From positions 1,798,001-1,862,000 of the forward strand of contig NZ_CP035493.1 in assembly GCF_004135385.1 (NCBI RefSeq): a DNA stretch of 64,000 nucleotides, written 5' to 3'. The notes beneath the pieces were generated by a model that had not been told where the DNA came from, ran no database searches, and was given only the letters and a program-made list of their open reading frames with translations. Every line of letters begins with the position of its first letter. Position 1 is the stretch's first letter. Below, piece by piece: positions 23,687-30,972 of the stretch. The stretch comes from Xylanimonas protaetiae. Lineage in GTDB: Bacteria > Actinomycetota > Actinomycetes > Actinomycetales > Cellulomonadaceae. Position numbers and translations under genes: made by a program.

Positions 23687-24042
23687 GAGGACACCTCCAC
23701 GGTCGAAGCCGGGTACTCCTCGGCGGATGCACGCAGGGCGCGGAGGAAGCCGAGCGTGGACTCGACGGTTCCCCACGACCCGCCACCGCGGACGTGCCGG
23801 TCGAACGCGCACGGGTCGGCGGCGATCCTCGTGATGGCGTCGTCGAGCGGGGCGATCAGGGCTCCCGCCGGTCGACGGTCGAAGAGGGTCAGGTCGAGGC
23901 CAACGGCACGCCACACACCCGCGGTGTTCGAGGTGTGGTTGTGCCAGGCGAGGTCGGGCGCGGTTGCCGGGTCGACGTGGTGCGCCCTGCAGTCCTGGTG
24001 CGGCTCCACGGTCGGTCGGCGGAACGAGACGTCGTAGCTCAC
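23683..24042 (-). CDS. Hypothetical phage protein, 119 aa
   Basis: GTG 24042, GTGA overlap. Contains HHVDPATAPDLAWHNHTSN, a His-rich stretch, and a helical C-terminus. The opening MSYDVSFRRPTVEPHQDCRA resembles a family of phage/bacterial proteins of similar length that start MSYD and carry NxTxN motifs. No function. Confidence 0.7.
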   Translation of the reverse strand: MSYDVSFRRPTVEPHQDCRAHHVDPATAPDLAWHNHTSNTAGVWRAVGLDLTLFDRRPAGALIAPLDDAITRIAADPCAFDRHVRGGGSWGTVESTLGFLRALRASAEEYPASTVEVSS

Positions 24043-24338
24043 GAGTCGACCCCCAGCGCCTCACGCAGGGCCCGGGCGTCGAGGGCCGTGCAGTTGGCGT
24101 ACGAGAGGTTGTCCTCCTTGCTGAGCACGACGGCGTCGCGCTCCCACTCGGCGGCCAGGTCGCGCACCCGCTGGATGACGGCGAGCAGATCGGGCACGTC
24201 GCACACGGAGTCCGTGAGCGCGTCGATGCCCTTCTGCGTGTACTCGCCCTTGGACGGCTTGGCGTCCAAGGCGCGCTGGTAGCGGGCTCCGATCGCTGCC
24301 ACGTCCACTGCTGGTCGGGAGGTGGTTGGCGCGGTCAC
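24039..24338 (-). CDS. Hypothetical phage protein, 99 aa
   Basis: Start GTG 24338, GTGA overlap. Helical (ARYQRALDAKPSKGEYTQKG, VIQRVRDLAAEWERDAVVL) and acidic at the end. It follows the small zinc-finger gene. No family recognised. Confidence 0.68.
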   Translation of the reverse strand: MTAPTTSRPAVDVAAIGARYQRALDAKPSKGEYTQKGIDALTDSVCDVPDLLAVIQRVRDLAAEWERDAVVLSKEDNLSYANCTALDARALREALGVDS

Positions 24339-24508
24339 TTCGTACCGTCCGCAGTCGGCGGGATAACGACGACGAGCGCACGCGGGTGCTTCGCCTGGAC
24401 GTGCTGGTGGAAGTCGTTCCGGGCGCGGGCCTCGGTGAAGCCGTGGAACTGCGCGCCGCACCCCGTGCAGGTGTACGTGTAGGGCGCGATCTGGATCGTG
24501 TCGGTCAT
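24335..24508 (-). CDS. Small C2H2-like zinc-finger protein, 57 aa
   Basis: ATG 24508. YTCTGCGAQF then FHQHVQAKH: two Cys and two His with roughly C2H2 spacing. It starts three bases after the TGA that would end a read-through SSB product. Could bind nucleic acid; unassigned. Confidence 0.7.
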   Translation of the reverse strand: MTDTIQIAPYTYTCTGCGAQFHGFTEARARNDFHQHVQAKHPRALVVVIPPTADGTK

Positions 24509-24546
24509 GGTCAGAACGGCGGCTCGTCGTTGAACTGGCCGCCGCC

Positions 24547-24993
24547 CTACGGGCGCCCGTCCGTCGCCCACGGGTCGTCCTGCTGCCGTCCACCGCCGCG
24601 CTGCTGGCGCTGCCCGCCACCGTCCTGCCGCTGCGCGCGTGTCACCTTCGCCGTCGCGTACCTCAGCGCCGGCCCGACCTCGTCCACCTGCATCTCGACG
24701 ACGGTGCGCTTCTCACCCTGCTGCGTCTCGTACGAACGCTGCGTCAGACGTCCCTGCACGATCACGCGCATGCCCTTGCTCAGGGACTCGGCGACGTTCT
24801 CCGCCGCCTCGCGCCACACCGAGCACCGCAGGAACAGCGCGTCGCCGTCGCGCCACTCGTTCGCGTTCTTGTCGAACGTGCGAGGGGTCGACGCGACGGT
24901 GAACGACGCGACACCAGCACCCGAGCTCGTAAAGCGCAGCTCCGGGTCAGCGGTCAGGTTGCCGACGACCGTGACGACGGTCTCTCCAGCCAT
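24547..24993 (-). CDS. ssb: Single-stranded DNA-binding protein, with amber codon before its C-terminal tip
   Basis: 148 residues from ATG 24993. The OB fold is clear: [40 protein letters not shown] and [21 protein letters not shown] Gln/Gly-rich linker follows, ending [10 protein letters not shown] at a TAG (24547-24549). In the same frame, 11 more codons read GGGQFNDEPPF and then TGA at 24511-24513. DEPPF is the conserved acidic tip by which SSB recruits partner proteins. So the protein as given lacks its tip, and a single Tyr-to-amber change (TAC to TAG) or read-through would explain it. The gene is in operon A, beside bet and YqaJ, where SSB would coat replication and recombination intermediates. 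Confidence 0.93.
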   Translation of the reverse strand: MAGETVVTVVGNLTADPELRFTSSGAGVASFTVASTPRTFDKNANEWRDGDALFLRCSVWREAAENVAESLSKGMRVIVQGRLTQRSYETQQGEKRTVVEMQVDEVGPALRYATAKVTRAQRQDGGGQRQQRGGGRQQDDPWATDGRP

Positions 24994-25010
24994 GGTGATT
25001 CCTTCCGGGG

Positions 25011-25283
25011 TCAGTCCTGCATGGCCGCGCACCGGGCGGCCTGCAAGGTCGGGGTGTCGCCGTGGGCGGCGACGATCTGGGGGAGCAGCGCGGTCGCCTC
25101 AGCGATCAGCGCCGCGGTCTCGGTACGGGCCTGACGGCGCAGGGCGGTGCGGGTCTCCTCGACCCGGGCCCGGCGCCGCTCAGCCGCCGCCTCGATGAGG
25201 TCGTGCTCGGTGCGGGCGAGGACGACAGCCGCGCGGCGATTCCGCTCGACCATCCGCCCGTACTCGATGGGTGTGGGCGCCAT
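25011..25283 (-). CDS. Coiled-coil phage protein, 90 aa
   Basis: ATG 25283 ([20 protein letters not shown]). Residues 10-70 are a long Arg/Glu/Ala helix ([20 protein letters not shown]). It lies 17 bases upstream of ssb. No family recognised; a small accessory of recombination is possible only from position. Confidence 0.68.
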   Translation of the reverse strand: MAPTPIEYGRMVERNRRAAVVLARTEHDLIEAAAERRRARVEETRTALRRQARTETAALIAEATALLPQIVAAHGDTPTLQAARCAAMQD

Positions 25284-25288
25284 CGGGA

Positions 25289-25435
25289 TCACTCGGAGCA
25301 CCCGCAGTAGGTGTTGCGGCACCGCTCGCCGTCACGCGCGCTGCCGAGGCAGACGGTCGTGGTGTGCATGCAGCAGCCGCAGTCCTCGCAGCGTGTGCCG
25401 TGGCAGTCGCCGTCGTCGTGCGGGTACTTGCCCAT
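25289..25435 (-). CDS. Cys-rich 48-aa protein
   Basis: MGKYPHDDGDCHGTRCEDCG begins a sequence with nine Cys in 48 residues, including CEDCGCC and a C-terminal CRNTYCGCSE. ATG 25435 overlaps the bet stop as ATGA. The number and spacing of Cys suggest two zinc sites. Function unknown. Confidence 0.6.
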   Translation of the reverse strand: MGKYPHDDGDCHGTRCEDCGCCMHTTTVCLGSARDGERCRNTYCGCSE

Positions 25436-26442
25436 CACGACGCCGCCGTCTGCGGCTCGCGCCCACCGAACACGTCCTCGGGCAGGTCGACCTGCTCCGG
25501 TGCCGTCGGCGGGTTCTCGAGCCGCATGACGACCGCGATCGCCTCGTCCTCCGTGAGGTCGTTCGCGCCGGTGATCTCGCGCCCGGTGACGTCCTCAGCG
25601 AGGGTCAGCATGGCGTTCTTCGTCAGGCCCTCCCGCTTCATCAGGCGGGTGATGGCGGCCTTCTGCGCCGGGGTGATCGGGTGCTCGATGACCTCGGCGT
25701 CGACGATCTCCTCGCCCTGCGCGGCCGGGTGCGCGGCCACCGCAGCTGCGAGCTTCGACGACCCCGACCGCGGGTTCCCCTGGGCAGGCGCCGGCGTCGG
25801 CGAGGCCTGCACGTGCGGCGCCTGGACGTTGTCCGCCTGCCCCATCTCCTCGGCGGTGTAGATGCCGGACAGGTCCTGCGGGAACGCCTTGCGCAGCGAC
25901 AGCGCCTCGGCGCACTTCGCGAGCTGGCCGGACCCCATACGACCCCACATGCTGTTCGGGCCGCCGTCACGGTTCGTCTGCACGTACTCGCGCCACAGCG
26001 CGATCGCGGAGAACCGCTTCCCGTTGCGCAGCACCGTCACCTTCGCCGCTGCCGGCGGCTGCTGCGACAGCCACACGTCCTTCCACTCGCCGTCCTCGCC
26101 GCACCAGACGGTGTCCTCGTACTCGAGGGTCTCCCCGCGGGAGTCGACGACTCGGCGGGCGATGAGCCGGTACCCGTCGATGCCCGTCTGGATGGTGTAC
26201 TTCGTCTCCCACTGGTTCGTGCGAGGGTTCTTCTGGTTGCGGCCGATCATGTAGATCTGTCGGGCGAACGGGTCCAGGCCCGTCCTGGTCGACTGGTGGA
26301 AGAACACGGCCAGGTCGGCGTTCGACGCATCCTGCACGCCAAGCTGCCGCAGGGCGCCGATCTGCTTGTCGGTGAAGAACGTCTGCCCGTCCGCGATGGC
26401 AAGGTCCGATGACGGGCCACGGGTGGTGATCTCGGTAGACAT
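25435..26442 (-). CDS. bet: Phage recombination protein Bet (RecT/lambda Beta-like annealase)
   Basis: 335 residues, ATG 26442 with a GGAG Shine-Dalgarno. The annealase core covers residues ~20-200 (LGVQDASNADLAVFFHQSTR, TGLDPFARQIYMIGRN, YTIQTGIDGYRLIARR, LAKCAEALSLRKAFPQDLSG), typical of the Bet/RecT family. A Pro/Ala-rich linker and a C-terminal helical extension follow. With YqaJ next to it, it forms a two-component single-strand annealing system. ssb is three genes downstream. Confidence 0.92.
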   Translation of the reverse strand: MSTEITTRGPSSDLAIADGQTFFTDKQIGALRQLGVQDASNADLAVFFHQSTRTGLDPFARQIYMIGRNQKNPRTNQWETKYTIQTGIDGYRLIARRVVDSRGETLEYEDTVWCGEDGEWKDVWLSQQPPAAAKVTVLRNGKRFSAIALWREYVQTNRDGGPNSMWGRMGSGQLAKCAEALSLRKAFPQDLSGIYTAEEMGQADNVQAPHVQASPTPAPAQGNPRSGSSKLAAAVAAHPAAQGEEIVDAEVIEHPITPAQKAAITRLMKREGLTKNAMLTLAEDVTGREITGANDLTEDEAIAVVMRLENPPTAPEQVDLPEDVFGGREPQTAAS

Positions 26443-26444
26443 GC

Positions 26445-27350
26445 TCACTCCTTCGGTTCGATGGACTTCGCGACCCCGACCAGGGAGACGCTGGTCTTGT
26501 TGCCCTGCCGCCTCGCGACGACCTGCCCGCCGTACACGGCGAGGCGGGTGTCTCCCATCGCGTCGAGCACCGCCGACTTCGCGGCCCGCTCCGCGGCCTC
26601 TGCCGCCTTCTTCGCGGCCTGCGCGTCGACGAACGCGCGTGCCATGTCCTCGGGGATCTCCACCTGCGAGTCGGCCTCGATGTCCGGGTGGAGCCGCTTG
26701 AGCGTGTCGAACGTCGCGACGTGGTCGTCGAGCGGCGGTGCCGCCTGCTCGTCGAGGGTGGACAGGTAGAACTCGTACGCGATCCGCGCGAGCGCCTTCG
26801 CGGTGTCCGGGTCGTAGTCGATGACGTACTCGCGGAAGTCGAGGCGGGTCGTCAGCAGGGCGATGTACGCGCGCTGAGCCCCGGTGACATGCATCTGCCA
26901 CTGCAGCTGGGCGGCGTAGTACGCGGGCACCTCGTCGGTGCCCGGCACCCCCCACTCGTCGTCGTTGCGGGACGTCTTCGCGTCCATGACGACGGCAGGT
27001 GCACGCCCGTCGCGCGGGCGCTGCACCGTCCAGGCTGCCGCATCCGGTGTCGCAGCAGCCCACGCCCCGAGCTCGGCGAACCACTGGCGGCGGACCCGCT
27101 TGAGTTCCGGGTGCCGGTCCTGCCACCACGAGATGAGGCCGTCTTCGAGGTAGTGGCCGCGGCTCTTGACGTCGGTGTTCTTCCCGTCGTCGGACGGGAC
27201 GTCGCCGCGCATCTTGTGCCAGATGGACCGGGGCGACTCCCACGGGGACAGGCCGAGGATCGCGGCCGCCTTGGACGCGGTGAAGATCCGCGCCCACGCG
27301 TCGGTGCCCGGCTTCGGGGGGACCGGGCGGGTGTCGATGGCGGTCATCAC
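26445..27350 (-). CDS. YqaJ-like viral recombinase (lambda-exonuclease family)
   Basis: 301 residues (GTG 27350 or ATG 27347). The YqaJ nuclease pattern is clear: DAWARIFTASKAAAILGLSP, SRGHYLEDGLISWW, AVVMDAKTSRNDDEWG (catalytic D and xAK), YYAAQLQWQMHVTG (Q-rich motif) and a Tyr-rich segment. The C-terminal third is a coiled coil. It would resect 5' ends and hand single strands to Bet. GTGA-coupled to the upstream HTH gene. Confidence 0.92.
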   Translation of the reverse strand: MMTAIDTRPVPPKPGTDAWARIFTASKAAAILGLSPWESPRSIWHKMRGDVPSDDGKNTDVKSRGHYLEDGLISWWQDRHPELKRVRRQWFAELGAWAAATPDAAAWTVQRPRDGRAPAVVMDAKTSRNDDEWGVPGTDEVPAYYAAQLQWQMHVTGAQRAYIALLTTRLDFREYVIDYDPDTAKALARIAYEFYLSTLDEQAAPPLDDHVATFDTLKRLHPDIEADSQVEIPEDMARAFVDAQAAKKAAEAAERAAKSAVLDAMGDTRLAVYGGQVVARRQGNKTSVSLVGVAKSIEPKE

Positions 27351-27679
27351 GCCCCCTCGCCGATCTGCTTCGCGAGGAACGCCACGAGCTCGGAGGTGGC
27401 GGCGTTGTGGCCGTCGGTGTAGCCCTTGCGGTACTCGGACGCCGTGTCCTGCGGCTGCCGCCCGAGCAGTGCACCGAGCGTGACCCCCAGCACGTCGGCC
27501 AGGTCGAGAGCCTCAGTGACCTCGACCTTCCGTCGCCCGTTGAGGACCTTGTAGACGGTGGTCTGGTGCCACTTGTGCCCGCGCTCCTGCATGGCCTTCG
27601 CCACCCAGTCCTGGGAGTGCCCGGATCGGTCGACGATCCGCGCGAGGTTCGCCCGCAGGGCGTCACGGATGCCCTTCAC
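27347..27679 (-). CDS. XRE-family helix-turn-helix regulator
   Basis: 110 residues from GTG 27679 (GTGA overlap). The HTH is in LARIVDRSGHSQDWVAKAM and TTVYKVLNGRRKVEVTEALD, followed by a helical C-terminus (SELVAFLAKQIG). It is a Cro/C1-type domain. It likely tunes operon A expression, possibly as a Cro-like antagonist of the divergent repressor. Confidence 0.85.
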   Translation of the reverse strand: MKGIRDALRANLARIVDRSGHSQDWVAKAMQERGHKWHQTTVYKVLNGRRKVEVTEALDLADVLGVTLGALLGRQPQDTASEYRKGYTDGHNAATSELVAFLAKQIGEGA

Positions 27680-28146
27680 TGGAGGGCGCCCGTCTTGATG
27701 ATGCGGGCGAGGAGTGCGAGCCCGGAGCCGATGAGGCCCCACCCGACGACGGCCTGACCGACCGTGCCGGCGGGCATGGACAGCAGGGCGATGAACCCGC
27801 CAGCGAGGCAGGCCATGATGACGGCGCCGACGATGGCAACCCCGGCACCGTGGGCGGACGCGTACCCCTCGGCGATGGCGCCGTCGGCAGGCAGCACGGA
27901 GTCGAGCTCGGCGTTCGGGGCGACGAACGACGCCGGCGCGATGACCGGCCAGTCCTCGTAGTAGGCGCCGGGGTTCTCGTCGGCCCAGGCACTGAACTCG
28001 CGGTCGTGCTCGTCGCACAGGCTCGCGGACAGGTCGACGTCGTAGGCGACGCCGACGGCGGTCTCGCAGACGAGGCACGTCGGCTCAGGCTCGGGGCGGT
28101 GCCGGGCTTCCTCCTGGCGGGAAAGCCAGGTCTCGTACGTGGTCAT
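27676..28146 (-). CDS. Membrane protein with N-terminal Cys motif, 156 aa
   Basis: ATG 28146 (GGAG Shine-Dalgarno; a GTG at 28155 is less likely). An N-terminal soluble part has CLVCETAVGVAY and CDEHDREF, a possible zinc site. Two hydrophobic segments near the C-terminus (VAIVGAVIMACLAGGFIALL and QAVVGWGLIGSGLALLARI) suggest two transmembrane helices. It could be a superinfection-exclusion type protein, but nothing is diagnostic. Confidence 0.72.
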   Translation of the reverse strand: MTTYETWLSRQEEARHRPEPEPTCLVCETAVGVAYDVDLSASLCDEHDREFSAWADENPGAYYEDWPVIAPASFVAPNAELDSVLPADGAIAEGYASAHGAGVAIVGAVIMACLAGGFIALLSMPAGTVGQAVVGWGLIGSGLALLARIIKTGALQ

Positions 28147-28236
28147 TCGATACACTCCGGGGCTAGTGGTGGGCCGTCATCCCGACTTGATCTGTGGTGG
28201 ATCTGGGGTGGCGGCCCGCTGCTGTGGGTGGGTGAG

Positions 28237-28437
28237 TCAGGCGTCGACGAGGGAGTCGCGGTACTCGACCGGCGACGTGGTGATCGCGTACTTCGACCGC
28301 AGCGCCAGGTCGGGGTTGTGCCGCTTGGCCTTGATGCGGCCCGCGAAGATGAGGTCGCGCACGCCCTGTGGGGACAGGCCCACGGCGGCGGCGAACTCCT
28401 GGACGGACCAGATGACCTTGTCGGTCTCCAGTGCCAT
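28237..28437 (-). CDS. Excisionase-like HTH protein, 66 aa
   Basis: ATG 28437. The sequence VIWSVQEFAAAVGLSPQGVRDLIFAG is a winged-helix/MerR-type excisionase HTH, followed by RIKAKRHNPDLALRSKYAI. It is the first gene of operon A, divergent from the repressor, and the integrase lies 0.7 kb away. It may help excision (Xis) or be a Cro-like regulator. Directionality control is inference from size and position. Confidence 0.78.
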   Translation of the reverse strand: MALETDKVIWSVQEFAAAVGLSPQGVRDLIFAGRIKAKRHNPDLALRSKYAITTSPVEYRDSLVDA

Positions 28438-28464
28438 GGGTGGCCTCCTGTGTGGCTGAACTTG

Positions 28465-28520
28465 ACCGAATCTCTCGGTGCTCCAACACGCACAATGATG
28501 CCACCGACACTCGGTAACGT
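28465..28520. promoter_or_regulatory. Repressor operator cluster between operon A and the repressor gene
   Basis: Two inverted repeats of ACCGA/TCGGT: ACCGA-N5-TCGGT at 28465-28479 and ACCGA-N3-TCGGT at 28503-28515. The second overlaps the 12-mer ACTCGGTAACGT at 28509-28520, which is the reverse complement of the sites at 5643 and 18044. Their place in a divergent intergenic region is what is expected of operators of the immunity repressor. Confidence 0.65.
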
Positions 28521-28694
28521 CCAGTAAGAGGGGAGTCGAACATCGAACTTCACCCCGTCGGCAGCGCACCGACGCGAGGCAAGGGGGTTCCGACACGCCA
28601 CAACAGGGGCCTACGGTGCTCGTGTACCCGTATCTCCGAGCAGGTGACACGATGAGCGCAACTGGAGTAACCGAATGAAACTGAGGGACCACCC

Positions 28695-29099
28695 ATGTCC
28701 GAGGGCATCGACCGCACCCCCGCAGAGCTGAGGGCCATCGAGGCCGTCCGGACCGCGATCAGCGAACGCGACTTCACGCCGACGGCGGCCGCGCAGGCAG
28801 CCGGCCTGGCGGACGTCACCGTGCTCGACTTCCTGCGGGGGAAGAAGTGGCCTCGCGCGAAGTCCCTGTCCCGCCTTGAGCAGTGGCTTGGCTGGCCGGT
28901 CGGGGCGATCAACCGGATCGTCGACGGGGGCAAGATCCCCAACGCATCTGAGGCCGTGTCGACGGACGGCCAACTCCAGCTGCCGCTGAAGGCCGGCGAC
29001 TACACCGACCTGGCTCCGGGCGAGCTCACAGAGGCGCTGACCGCGGCTGCGGCGACGTTCATGGAGCGGGTGCGGTCGATCCGCACGAGCAAGCAGTAG
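28695..29099 (+). CDS. Immunity repressor candidate (HTH protein)
   Basis: 134 residues, the only plus-strand gene of the prophage part. The first 60 residues contain a lambda-repressor-type HTH (FTPTAAAQAAGLADVTVLDF and LSRLEQWLGWPVGAI). The C-terminal half is unlike LexA and has no visible Ser-Lys dyad for self-cleavage, so this is probably not a RecA-cleaved CI. It is transcribed divergently from operon A and ends at a strong terminator shared with the integrase. Likely target: the ACGTTACCGAGT sites. Confidence 0.8.
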   Translation: MSEGIDRTPAELRAIEAVRTAISERDFTPTAAAQAAGLADVTVLDFLRGKKWPRAKSLSRLEQWLGWPVGAINRIVDGGKIPNASEAVSTDGQLQLPLKAGDYTDLAPGELTEALTAAAATFMERVRSIRTSKQ

Positions 29100-29105
29100 G
29101 AGACG

Positions 29106-29160
29106 ACGAAGAGGGCCCCGAACCATTAACTCTCGGTTAATGGTTCGGGGCCCTCTTCGT
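29106..29160. terminator. Bidirectional terminator between repressor and integrase
   Basis: A perfect 25-bp stem (29106-29130 paired with 29136-29160) around a 5-base loop TCTCG. The core is GAGGGCCCCGAACCATTAAC. It lies between the convergent repressor and integrase genes and would stop both. An extraordinarily long perfect stem for a terminator. Confidence 0.92.
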
Positions 29161-29175
29161 TCACTGGGCGGTACG

Positions 29176-30507
29176 TCAGGCGGCCTCGGTGCCGTCGGTC
29201 AGCAGCAGACTCGACGACTTCGCCAACGCCGCCCGCTTCATCTCCTGGTTCGCGTGCATGTACCCGCGGCTCGTGACGATCGACGAGTGACCCATGATCG
29301 CCTTGATGACCTCCGGGTCGACACCAGCCTCAAGGAGCAGGTTCGCGGTCGTGTGCCGCATCTCGTGGACCAGGTACGCACGGCCGGCGTCGTGCTCGAT
29401 GTCGAGCGCCTCGAGGATGGCGTACCAGGCATCACGGTCCCGGGTCGAGCTCTGCGGCCGCACCCGGGACTTGCCGGACGCAGTGACATGCGTGGAGGGC
29501 CACACGAGCCCCCAGGGGTTGGCGGGCGCGTTCGGCTTCCACTCGCGCAGCGCGGCTTCCATCCACGGGGTGAGCGGGATGATGCGCCACCCCGCTTGCG
29601 ACTTGGGCCGCACGAGGTGCTGGGCCAGGTGCAGTTGGCGCGCCTCATACCCGTCCGGGACGCGGAACGCGCGGGCGGGGCACCCGGACGGCTTGCGCCC
29701 GCACGACGGGCTGTCGTCGCCTCCGTCGCAGCCGTGCTCGTAGGGCAGGGCCTGCAGCTGCCAGTCGACGTCGAGGACGCCCTTGTCGAAGTCGACGCGG
29801 TCCCACGTCAGGCCGAGGCACTCGCCCTGCCGCATCCCGTTGAGGAGGGCGGCGACCCAGCGTGACCCGCCGGCGAGGGTGGACGCGTGGGCGAGGATCC
29901 GCTTCGCCTCCTCGTTGGGGATCGCGTCCCGGTCGGACACGGCGAGCTTCGGGGCCTTGGTCAGGAAGACGCGCTGCGGCACGAGGTGGCCTTCGGCGAC
30001 GGCGGAGCGCAGCATCCGCAGCAGGCAGCCCTGGACGCCGGACGCGGTGGTGGTGGAGCGGCCGCCCGCGGTCACAGCGCGGGTCACGTCCCGGACGTCG
30101 GCAGGGGTGAGGTCGGTCAAGCGCCGGGTGCCGATCGTGGGGATGATCCAGTGCCGCACGAACGACGCGTCGGTGGAGTAGTACTTCGGGCGGGCATGCT
30201 TCCTGTGCTCGGCGAGCCAGTCGGCGGACCACGCCTTGATGGTGGTCCCGGCGCGAACACCCTCGGTAGGTGTGCCGTGCGTCTCGATTTCGCGTCGTTT
30301 CGTCGCGAGCTTCCTCTTGACGGCGGTGTAGCCGCCGCACTTCTCGCCGCGGCAGCCGCCCTTGCAGGTGCACTTGGCGGACACGGTGATGCGCCGTTGC
30401 GTGCCACGGATGGTGGTGCCGGCGCCGATCGCACCCATCCAGCGGTGGTCGGAGGAGCGCTGGTAGATGCTGCCTGTCCCGTACTCGACCCGGCGTTCCT
30501 TCGTCAT
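29176..30507 (-). CDS. int: Tyrosine-type phage integrase
   Basis: 443 residues from ATG 30507. N-terminal: an arm-binding region with a Cys-rich insert (CTCKGGCRGEKCGG). Core-binding helices follow. Catalytic domain: NGMRQGECLGLTWD (first Arg), HEMRHTTANLLLEAGVD (HxxR), GHSSI, and Tyr in SRGYMHANQEMKRAA. It lies 117 bases from the tRNA-Tyr fragment, so it almost certainly acted at that site. An inverted TCGGT/ACCGA pair at 30566-30584 upstream may link it to the repressor. Confidence 0.95.
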   Translation of the reverse strand: MTKERRVEYGTGSIYQRSSDHRWMGAIGAGTTIRGTQRRITVSAKCTCKGGCRGEKCGGYTAVKRKLATKRREIETHGTPTEGVRAGTTIKAWSADWLAEHRKHARPKYYSTDASFVRHWIIPTIGTRRLTDLTPADVRDVTRAVTAGGRSTTTASGVQGCLLRMLRSAVAEGHLVPQRVFLTKAPKLAVSDRDAIPNEEAKRILAHASTLAGGSRWVAALLNGMRQGECLGLTWDRVDFDKGVLDVDWQLQALPYEHGCDGGDDSPSCGRKPSGCPARAFRVPDGYEARQLHLAQHLVRPKSQAGWRIIPLTPWMEAALREWKPNAPANPWGLVWPSTHVTASGKSRVRPQSSTRDRDAWYAILEALDIEHDAGRAYLVHEMRHTTANLLLEAGVDPEVIKAIMGHSSIVTSRGYMHANQEMKRAALAKSSSLLLTDGTEAA

Positions 30508-30565
30508 GAGACCTCCTGCGGTGTCAGCAATCCATGCAGCAGTCTCACCGTACTTATTTGCCTGA

Positions 30566-30584
30566 TCGGTGGCAACCTCACCGA
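30566..30584. promoter_or_regulatory. Possible operator upstream of integrase
   Basis: TCGGT at 30566-30570 and ACCGA at 30580-30584 with a 9-base gap, in the opposite (outward) order to the sites at 28465. The half-sites match those near the repressor, but the arrangement differs, so this is weak. Confidence 0.35.
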
Positions 30585-30623
30585 GCGATCTAGCGTCAGT
30601 GCTGGTCGAAGATGCGGTAACGT

Positions 30624-30679
30624 TTGACTGTAAATCAGACGCGAAAGCTTCGGGGGTTCGAATCCCTCACCTGGCACCA
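30624..30679 (+). other. Prophage attachment site: 3' fragment of tRNA-Tyr (GTA)
   Basis: The sequence reads from the anticodon arm (TTGACTGTAAATCAGA, anticodon GTA) through a long variable arm (CGCGAAAGCTTCGG), the T arm (GGGGGTTCGAATCCCTC) and the acceptor end CCTGGCACCA. No matching 5' half with acceptor GCCAGG precedes it; that sequence is phage-like. It is therefore the host tRNA 3' half left by integration. The crossover core begins somewhere in or before the anticodon arm. Confidence 0.85.
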
Positions 30680-30681
30680 GT

Positions 30682-30717
30682 GCGAAGGGTCCGGCCCGAC
30701 GGTCGGGCCCTTCGCCG
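30682..30717 (+). terminator. Terminator hairpin after the tRNA-Tyr fragment
   Basis: A GGCCCGA/TCGGGCC inner stem with loop CGG, extended outside by GCGAAG/CTTCGC with an unpaired bulge. It is placed as the normal terminator of the tRNA-Tyr gene. The stretch from 30718 to 30832 shows nothing further. Confidence 0.6.
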
Positions 30718-30832
30718 TGGGGGAGCCTCCACACCCGGTCCACGGGGCGGACGAGGCGCCCGTCACAGCCGCCAGGCGCGTGACGGAGCCGATTTCGCAG
30801 CCCGCCGGATCGCGTGTAGAGTCTCTCCCGCT

Positions 30833-30905
30833 GCCCCGATAGCTCAGTCGGCAGAGCATCTCCATGGTAAGGAGAAGGTCAAGGGTTCAATTCCCTTTCG
30901 GGGCT
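30833..30905 (+). tRNA. tRNA-Thr (GGT)
   Basis: Complete cloverleaf: acceptor GCCCCGA/TCGGGGC, D arm GCTC...GAGC, anticodon stem CTCC/GGAG with loop ATGGTAA (anticodon GGT), T arm AAGGG TTCAATT CCCTT, discriminator T. The CCA end is not encoded. Confidence 0.96.
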
Positions 30906-30917
30906 CTGTGATCACGA

Positions 30918-30957
30918 CGCGGGGCCGCCATCCGGAATGACGGACGGTGGCCTCGCG
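30918..30957. terminator. Hairpin between tRNA-Thr and tRNA-Met
   Basis: A stem of about 16 bp with G-U pairs: GCGGGGCCGCCATCCG pairs with CGGACGGTGGCCTCGC around the loop GAATGA. It may terminate the tRNA-Thr transcript or be processed from a tRNA-Thr/tRNA-Met precursor. Confidence 0.5.
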
Positions 30958-30972
30958 TTAAGTCACGTTTGT

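Larger units (their letters stand above)
1..30679. mobile_element. Prophage (right-hand, early-gene part), integrated at a tRNA-Tyr gene
   Basis: The block contains integrase, divergent repressor, excisionase, Bet/YqaJ recombination genes, SSB, DnaB helicase, methyltransferases, WhiB and dozens of tiny genes with overlapping starts and stops, which is the early region of a temperate actinophage. No terminase large subunit, capsid, tail or lysis gene is visible, so the structural half must lie left of position 1. The right boundary is the 3' fragment of a tRNA-Tyr gene at 30624-30679. In tRNA-targeted integration the phage carries a copy of the tRNA 3' end, so an intact tRNA-Tyr is expected at the unseen left boundary. 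Confidence 0.93.
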
